Source of the DNA: Candidatus Coatesiibacteriota bacterium
Lineage (GTDB): Bacteria > B130-G9
Length of the DNA stretch: 6,383 nt
Direction of reading: 5' to 3'
Assembly (NCBI GenBank): GCA_016929465.1
Contig: JAFGIT010000294.1
Span: 1-6,383 of the forward strand
Shown here: positions 1-3,976 of the stretch, piece by piece
Position numbering within the stretch: the first letter of the stretch is position 1
Layout: every line of letters begins with the position of its first letter
The notes under the pieces: generated by a model
Database searches by the model: none
The model's input: only the letters and a program-made list of their open reading frames with translations
What the model was told of the DNA's origin: nothing
Made by a program: the position numbers and the translations under genes

Positions 1-449
1 GCCATTCCGTGGGCAAGCCGCTTCGCGAGCAACTGGCTCCCAATTGCGCACCTGCAAGCGTGCTTCCACAGGGCGAGGTGGTCGCAGGTCTGCTGCGAGG
101 TGCCTCGGAAGAGGGTGTGCGCGGATGCGGTTACTGCAAGCCAGCGAACGGTAAGAAAGCCGAGCGCGGAGATGGCCGCAGTCAGCGTGGATATAGAGGC
201 GATTCTGCCATATAGTGCGGAGTTAGAGAACCTGAGTATCTTCGAGGTGAGCGCCTCGTCCATCTCCACGACTTTTCTCAAGTCGGGCAGACTGGCCTTG
301 GGATCGGACGTTATCCGCATGACCTGAGCGGCAATCGATGGGAGCGCCGGGAGTTCCTTCGGCTCCTCGAGGGCCTTCAGAAGCTCCACCTCCTCCAGCC
401 GTTTCCGCTCAGCAGCCATTTGTTTCTTCGCCACATCAAGCTCGAGCAT
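1..449 (-). CDS. HDOD-domain protein, N-terminal part (runs off left edge)
   Basis: The reverse strand is open from an ATG at 449 to the window edge, giving 149 visible residues and no stop. Residues 1-30 are charged and probably helical (AKKQMAAERKRLEEVELL). From residue 33 the text follows the HDOD pattern: LPALPSIAAQVMRITSDP (33-50), LPDLRKVVEMDEALTSKILRFSNSALYG (54-81), ISTLTAAISALGFLTVRWLAV (86-106) and LWKHACRCAIGSQLLAKRL (127-145). The family signatures are the LPxLP opening, the 'D-x-ALT-x-x-x-LR-x-x-NSA-x-YG' block and the LWKH helix. HDOD domains are HD-related, usually lack phosphohydrolase activity and occur in bacterial signalling and chemotaxis or c-di-GMP proteins. The start is well supported by a GGGAGGTGAT Shine-Dalgarno 5 nt upstream. 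The rest of the domain and any C-terminal output domain are outside the window, so the specific role is unknown. The family call is confident. Confidence 0.88.
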   Translation of the reverse strand, partial: MLELDVAKKQMAAERKRLEEVELLKALEEPKELPALPSIAAQVMRITSDPKASLPDLRKVVEMDEALTSKILRFSNSALYGRIASISTLTAAISALGFLTVRWLAVTASAHTLFRGTSQQTCDHLALWKHACRCAIGSQLLAKRLAHGM

Positions 450-454
450 CCCCA

Positions 455-464
455 ATCACCTCCC
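455..464 (-). promoter_or_regulatory. Strong ribosome binding site of the HDOD gene
   Basis: Read on the minus strand this is GGGAGGTGAT, a near-complete complement of the bacterial 16S rRNA 3' end, placed 5 nt before the ATG at 449. It fixes the start of the HDOD gene and implies efficient translation. Confidence 0.85.
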
Positions 465-498
465 GTTTGATCTCATTCGATATAAGGAATTCAATAAA

Positions 499-527
499 AC
501 TATCTGCCAAACCGGATCCCATGTCAA
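499..527 (-). promoter_or_regulatory. Sigma70-like promoter for the HDOD gene
   Basis: On the minus strand a perfect -35 TTGACA (527-522) is followed after 17 nt by GATAGT (504-499), which matches 4 of 6 positions of the -10 consensus. Transcription would start near position 492, leaving a leader of about 43 nt that includes the strong RBS. The position and spacing are right, but this is pattern matching only. Confidence 0.5.
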
Positions 528-562
528 CTGGGGGAAATATTACGGAGAAGCTCAATCTTCGG

Positions 563-623
563 CCCTCCTATCAGCGTCGCTCGGCTCCGGGATTCCACGG
601 CAACAGCCCGCATCGGCAGAGGG
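563..623 (-). other. GC-rich dyad in the 206-bp spacer, function unknown
   Basis: The spacer 450-655 holds no convincing gene. Within it, this GC-rich stretch has terminal arms that can pair on the minus strand (CCCTCT at 623-618 with GGAGGG at 568-563, one G-T pair). They enclose smaller possible helices such as GGCT/AGCC. It lies after the stop of the 656-1300 gene and before the HDOD promoter, so it could be a 3' end structure of the upstream transcript. There is no T-run, so it is not a classic Rho-independent terminator, and I recognise no riboswitch class. Confidence 0.25.
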
Positions 624-655
624 TAAATTCACTATATCCATAAATCACTTGCTAT

Positions 656-1300
656 CTAAAACCGGGCAAGCACTTTGTCCAGAAACTTGTTTTCCTCGAT
701 TGCCTTCCTGCCCTTGATCAATCCATGGACGTTTGCGCGAATCATCTCCCATTGATCCGCAGCGCTGTTAATCGAGTAGAATGACCTCAGCAGTCGAAGT
801 AGTTCTTCTGCCTCTGGTAGCATCTCCTGCTCGATTGAGATTCGGATAGCCCGTTTCAGGTTGTCCGCCTCAATTTCGACTGCCCTGAATGTTGGAGGCT
901 GATTTTCGCCCAACTTGGCCCTCATGGCTCCAGCCCACATCGCGTAAAATCGCACAAACTCACGATCGAATTGAGCCGCTCGGTCCGCGCCCGCGAGCTC
1001 AGCCCATTTCTCGCTGATGGGGGCCGATGACTTCTCGAAGCGGTAGGTCATCCCCTCCAAATGCGAAAGCAGGCCGACGGCTCGGGCTTCCTCCAGGATC
1101 GACTTCCACTTATCGGTGTCGATTATTTCACCCATCAACTCGCTGTAAAGCCGCTCCTTATCATCGTCGATCAAAGGAAACATCCCCAGCATTCCGGCGT
1201 GGACATGCGTCCTGAACAGGCCTATGAATGGTAGGTGCCTCTTCGAGTGTTCACCCAATTGGGAAAAGGCCTCGGAGAAGTCAGCAATATTCGTTGACAT
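656..1300 (-). CDS. Stand-alone winged-helix/TPR module resembling the C-terminal part of STAND NTPases
   Basis: This encodes 214 residues with no signal peptide or membrane segment, so it is probably cytoplasmic. The ATG at 1300 is chosen because AGGGG lies 7 nt upstream and a promoter (1347-1376) overlaps the 27-codon extension to the ATG at 1381. Residues 23-88 (LPFIGLFRTHVHAGML, then WKSILEEARAVGLLSHLEGMTYRF) look like the winged helix that follows the ATPase in AfsR/MalT-like and other TPR-containing STAND proteins. Residues 109-190 resemble the first TPR-like helices: a D-x-x-F-V-x-F-Y helix, then E-x-E-A-D-N-L-K-R-A-I (143-152), comparable to the family's 'E-x-x-NL-x-x-A' helix, then EELLRLLRSFY (165-175). 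No Walker A or B motif is present, and none can lie upstream because the divergent gene begins there. It may be a decayed remnant or a genuine small partner protein; its own promoter and RBS favour a live gene. The homology is recalled from family patterns and is moderate. Confidence 0.6.
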   Translation of the reverse strand: MSTNIADFSEAFSQLGEHSKRHLPFIGLFRTHVHAGMLGMFPLIDDDKERLYSELMGEIIDTDKWKSILEEARAVGLLSHLEGMTYRFEKSSAPISEKWAELAGADRAAQFDREFVRFYAMWAGAMRAKLGENQPPTFRAVEIEADNLKRAIRISIEQEMLPEAEELLRLLRSFYSINSAADQWEMIRANVHGLIKGRKAIEENKFLDKVLARF

Positions 1301-1307
1301 CGTATTA

Positions 1308-1312
1308 CCCCT
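1308..1312 (-). promoter_or_regulatory. Ribosome binding site deciding the start at 1300
   Basis: The minus-strand AGGGG lies 7 nt before the ATG at 1300, whereas the in-frame ATG at 1381 lies upstream of the likely promoter. This favours the 214-residue form over the 241-residue form. Confidence 0.6.
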
Positions 1313-1346
1313 ATTCTCGGATTTTAGAGCTAATCCCATTTTCAAA

Positions 1347-1376
1347 TTTATACACTCCGATGTCGTCCCCAGGCAA
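1347..1376 (-). promoter_or_regulatory. Promoter for the WH/TPR gene (minus-strand arm of a divergent pair)
   Basis: On the minus strand TTGCCT (1376-1371) is followed after 18 nt by TATAAA (1352-1347), a 5-of-6 match to the -10 consensus. The predicted start site near 1340 gives a leader of roughly 40 nt before the ATG at 1300. Confidence 0.5.
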
Positions 1377-1393
1377 CTCAAGTCCGCCGGCGC

Positions 1394-1422
1394 TTGACGG
1401 GATTTGAGGGTGGGGTTATTTT
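1394..1422 (+). promoter_or_regulatory. Promoter for the HhH-uvrD operon (plus-strand arm of the divergent pair)
   Basis: TTGACG (1394-1399) and TATTTT (1417-1422) are separated by 17 nt. Transcription would begin near 1429, just before the GGAG (1442-1445) and the TTG at 1454. The -35 boxes of the two divergent promoters are only 17 bp apart (1377-1393), so one regulator bound there could affect both directions. Confidence 0.42.
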
Positions 1423-1453
1423 GGCGGCGGAATCATTACCTGGAGAAATAGGG

Positions 1454-1915
1454 TTGAAGGAAGAGCGATTTGAAACCGAGTGCGCGCTGATTGCGCTCGC
1501 CGCGATATTGTTGGGCTGGCTTGCCTGGAGCGTCATCTTCGTTGATGGCGAGGTGCGGTCAGCAGATACTCGCGGCGCGAGCATCTATTTGACGCGCGAT
1601 GGTTGGCTCGGCGCTGCGGATTTTGAGACCGATGCGCCTTATCTCGGGAAAGCGACGCTCGAGATATTCGACCAGCTCAAGGTGCGCCCTAATTTCGCGA
1701 CTGCATCGAAGGCCCTGTTCATGGCAGTCGATGGGATCGGGCCTTCCCTATCCGATGCAATCATCGAATTCAGAGACCAGCGAGGCGGCAACGTCTCCCC
1801 TAAAGACCTTTTGGAAATACCCGGCATAGGCGAGAAGCGGCTGCGATCGATCCAGCGGATGTTGGACTTCGGCCCTGCCAATGAGCCACCCGCACCGGTG
1901 AAGATCGACCTATGA
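1454..1915 (+). CDS. ComEA-like membrane-anchored helix-hairpin-helix DNA-binding protein
   Basis: This encodes 153 residues from TTG 1454. Residues 10-30 (CALIALAAILLGWLAWSVIFV) form one membrane helix with a charged N-terminal tail, the usual ComEA anchor, so the rest is probably extracytoplasmic. Residues 33-80 are unrecognised. Residues 91-137 hold the paired HhH domain: AVDGIGPSLSDAIIEFRDQRG, then SPKDLLEIPGIGEKRLRSIQRML. The two GIG hairpins and the DLL-x-(I/V)PGIG link are diagnostic. ComEA binds incoming double-stranded DNA during uptake, and such domains contact the DNA backbone. The usual 'INLNTA' lead-in is only weakly present (RPNFATASKAL), so a competence role is not proven; an HhH protein of another envelope system remains possible. 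The frame is open from a TTG at 1394, but that codon coincides with a -35 box. GGAG 8 nt before 1454 makes this the better start. The stop overlaps the helicase start by 4 bases. Confidence 0.75.
   Translation: MKEERFETECALIALAAILLGWLAWSVIFVDGEVRSADTRGASIYLTRDGWLGAADFETDAPYLGKATLEIFDQLKVRPNFATASKALFMAVDGIGPSLSDAIIEFRDQRGGNVSPKDLLEIPGIGEKRLRSIQRMLDFGPANEPPAPVKIDL
1912..1915 (+). other. ATGA stop/start overlap coupling the HhH gene to uvrD
   Basis: The helicase ATG (1912-1914) and the HhH stop TGA (1913-1915) share four bases. The preceding sequence has only a weak purine stretch, so ribosomes finishing the first gene probably initiate the second. Confidence 0.85.
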
Positions 1916-3879
1916 TGGACATCTTAAAGGGATTGAATCCCGGGCAGGTAGAGGCGGTCCTTCAGACGGATGGCCCGGTCCTCGTTCTTGCGGGAGCAGG
2001 CAGTGGGAAGACTAAGGCGATAGTCCACCGGATAGCGTATCTGATCGATGGCGGCATTTCGCCTCATCACATCCTCGCCGTCACCTTCACCAACAAGGCA
2101 GCGGGCGAGATGAAGAACAGGACCATGAACATGGTCGGTCCCGTCGCGGAAGCCGTCTGGCTCTGCACCTTCCACTCGCTTTGTGCGCGCATCCTGAGAG
2201 TACATATCGAAAAGCTGGAGCCAATCGCCGGGCGAGAGCGATACAAGTCCGGGTTCTCGATTTACGACGATGAGGACAGGAAGAAGCTGCTCTCGAATTG
2301 CATTAAGGAGGTCGGCCTGGAGCACAACGCCGAGTCGCTGAAGATTGCGAGGAGGTGGGTCTCCTACGCGAAACTCAGGGGCCTCGAGGTGCCTGAACTC
2401 GCCGTCAAACTCACCAGGGAGGGGCAGTCGAGGTTCGCGGCCGTCTATGAGCAGTATCTCGTCCGCATGGCGGCTTCGAACGCCCTCGATTTCGACGATC
2501 TTCTGGGCCTGGCTCTGCGGCTCCTGACCGAGAATGAAGAGGTCCGCAATTCGTATCAGACCAGGTTTGAGTATTGCATGGTCGATGAGTTCCAGGACAC
2601 CAACCGGGTCCAATACGAGCTTATGAAGATCATCGCTGGCGAGCGGAAGAATCTATTCGTCGTGGGCGACGACGACCAGTCGATCTACGCCTTCCGGGGG
2701 GCCGACGTGCGGAACATTCTCGATTTCGAGAAGGATTTTCCCGAGGCAAAGGTCGTCCATCTGGACCAGAACTACCGCTCCACGAAGAGCATCCTTTCCA
2801 CTGCATGTTGTCTGATTGCGAAAAATAAGGCCCGCAAGGAGAAGCAGCTCTTCACCGAGAATATGGAGGGGACAAGGGTGGAGTTCTGCACATGTGCAAC
2901 GGAGGTGGCCGAGGCGGAGTTCGTCTGCTCAGAGGTCGAAAGGACCCGGCGCGAGTCGGGCGCAAGCGTTCCTTCCATAGCGGTTTTTTATCGGACGAAC
3001 GCCCAGTCGCGGGTCGTGGAAGATGCTCTCCTGAAGTGCCACATCCCATACACTATCGTTCGGGGGCTGCGATTCTACGAGCGTAAGGAGGTCAAGGACG
3101 CCATCTCATACCTCAAGGCCTCGATCAATCCGGATGACGACATCGCAATCGAGCGAGTCATAAATGTACCCCCGCGCGGGATCGGCAAGGTCTCAATCGA
3201 GAAGATCGCGGCCGAGGCAAACCGGGCTGGATGCTCCTTCTATGCGGCGATAGGGCGGATGATAGAATCGGATGATATCAAGCCTGCGCTCAAGAATAAG
3301 CTCGCATCCTTCTTCAGCCTAATGGAGACCCTGAAGAAGGCCGCACGAACCTGCAGGACCCCATCCGGATTCCTGGATCACATGCTGAGGGAGACGAATT
3401 ATATCCAATACCTAATCGAGTCGAACGAGAGCGGCGAGATGACCCGCGCGGAGAACGTGAAGGAACTCGTGACCGTTGCCAAGACCTTCGAGATGAAGTT
3501 CCCTGGCTCGAGCCCCGAGGACTTCGCCCACCACGTGGCCCTATTGAGCGACATCGATGACTTCGATGAAAGCGAGAGCCCCGTCTCTCTCCTGACGCTC
3601 CACAGTGCGAAAGGGCTCGAATTTGACGTGGTCTTTCTGATCGGCGTGGAGATGGGATTGCTCCCTCACTACTCGGTCAGGCAAAGGGAGCACGTCGAAG
3701 AAGAAAGACGGCTGCTCTATGTGGGCATGACCCGCGCGAAGAAGCGGCTGGTCCTGACCAGGGCGTACCGCCGCCTCCTATTTGGCAGGACGACCTGCAA
3801 CCAGGAATCGCCATTCATGTATGACGTATCGCCCGACCTCATCTCGAAGAAAGCCTTCTACGGGAGCGAGATACTCTGA
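1912..3879 (+). CDS. uvrD: UvrD/PcrA/Rep-type SF1A DNA helicase
   Basis: This is a complete 655-residue ATP-dependent 3'-5' DNA translocase and helicase with all motifs present: Q motif LNPGQ (8-12), Walker A AGAGSGKT (27-34), Ia TFTNKAAGEM (58-67), TFHSLCARIL (86-95), DFDDLL (193-198), Walker B DEFQDT (225-230), III GDDDQSIYAFRGAD (252-265), IV QNYRST (286-291), V TLHSAKGLEFDVVFL (562-576) and VI RRLLYVGMTRAKKRL (599-613). The arginine finger and ATPase residues appear intact. PcrA and UvrD are typically around 720-750 residues and end in a flexible tail with a Tudor-like, RNA-polymerase-binding domain. Here only about 40 residues follow motif VI, closer to Rep. Roles in this family include nucleotide excision repair, fork restart and removal of protein roadblocks. 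The start ATG lies inside the ATGATGG overlap with the HhH gene, with little independent RBS, so translation is probably coupled. A second ATG at 1915 would remove one residue. Confidence 0.95.
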   Translation: MMDILKGLNPGQVEAVLQTDGPVLVLAGAGSGKTKAIVHRIAYLIDGGISPHHILAVTFTNKAAGEMKNRTMNMVGPVAEAVWLCTFHSLCARILRVHIEKLEPIAGRERYKSGFSIYDDEDRKKLLSNCIKEVGLEHNAESLKIARRWVSYAKLRGLEVPELAVKLTREGQSRFAAVYEQYLVRMAASNALDFDDLLGLALRLLTENEEVRNSYQTRFEYCMVDEFQDTNRVQYELMKIIAGERKNLFVVGDDDQSIYAFRGADVRNILDFEKDFPEAKVVHLDQNYRSTKSILSTACCLIAKNKARKEKQLFTENMEGTRVEFCTCATEVAEAEFVCSEVERTRRESGASVPSIAVFYRTNAQSRVVEDALLKCHIPYTIVRGLRFYERKEVKDAISYLKASINPDDDIAIERVINVPPRGIGKVSIEKIAAEANRAGCSFYAAIGRMIESDDIKPALKNKLASFFSLMETLKKAARTCRTPSGFLDHMLRETNYIQYLIESNESGEMTRAENVKELVTVAKTFEMKFPGSSPEDFAHHVALLSDIDDFDESESPVSLLTLHSAKGLEFDVVFLIGVEMGLLPHYSVRQREHVEEERRLLYVGMTRAKKRLVLTRAYRRLLFGRTTCNQESPFMYDVSPDLISKKAFYGSEIL

Positions 3880-3913
3880 TTTGGAGGCTGTCTGATCGGC
3901 AGGATTGTCGGCC

Positions 3914-3976
3914 GCAGGGGCTGGCCTTGTGCCTGCCCGAAGATATAGATGGGCGGGGACAAGCCACCGCCCCTAC
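3914..3976. repeat. Pair of inverted REP-like hairpins between convergent genes
   Basis: Two related GC-rich palindromes face each other across a 12-nt spacer. Unit 1 (plus, 3914-3938) starts GCAGGGGC, has stem GGGC-T-GGC against GCC-T-GCCC with one T-T mismatch, and ends GCCC. Unit 2 (minus, 3976-3951) starts GTAGGGGC, has stem GGGCGG against CCGCCC plus two inner G-C pairs beyond a bulged T, and ends GCCC. Both carry the same five-base loop CTTGT on their own strand. This arrangement resembles a BIME built from two REP units, or a tiny MITE. It is the only obvious structure in the 93-bp gap between the two helicase genes and may act as a bidirectional transcript end, although no T-tract follows. 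Unit 2 includes the stop codon of the AddA-like gene. Confidence 0.6.

Noticed and set aside
9-327. Two short plus-strand open frames in the left end
   Set aside because: Both are antisense to the HDOD coding sequence and have no recognisable domain.
560-610. Possible cobalamin riboswitch from a GTGGAATCC-like core
   Set aside because: No B12 box or other conserved blocks follow, it lies upstream of the best HDOD promoter, and the downstream gene is not B12 related.
552-641. Minus-strand 29-codon open frame in the spacer (MDIVNLPSADAG...)
   Set aside because: No Shine-Dalgarno precedes it and the text is not recognisable; it overlaps the GC-rich dyad, which is a sufficient explanation.
338-643. 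Plus-strand 101-codon open frame over the HDOD start and spacer
   Set aside because: It is proline- and serine-rich with low-complexity text, overlaps the well-supported HDOD start and RBS on the other strand, and crosses the promoter.
1301-1381. 27-residue N-terminal extension of the WH/TPR protein from ATG 1381
   Set aside because: It overlaps the TTGCCT/TATAAA promoter and lacks a good RBS, while ATG 1300 has AGGGG at 7 nt.
1394-1453. Longer N-terminus of the HhH protein from TTG 1394 or TTG 1421
   Set aside because: TTG 1394 coincides with a -35 box and TTG 1421 with the -10 box of the likely promoter; TTG 1454 has a GGAG at 8 nt. The alternatives remain possible.
1924-2613. 229-codon open frame antisense to the helicase
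   Set aside because: It lies fully opposite conserved helicase motifs; its open state follows from GC-rich codon use. The translated text matches no family and no RBS is evident.
3951-3972. Rho-independent terminator for either helicase gene
   Set aside because: The hairpin is stable but no T-run follows on either strand; it is better described as one unit of the REP-like pair, which might still stop transcription.
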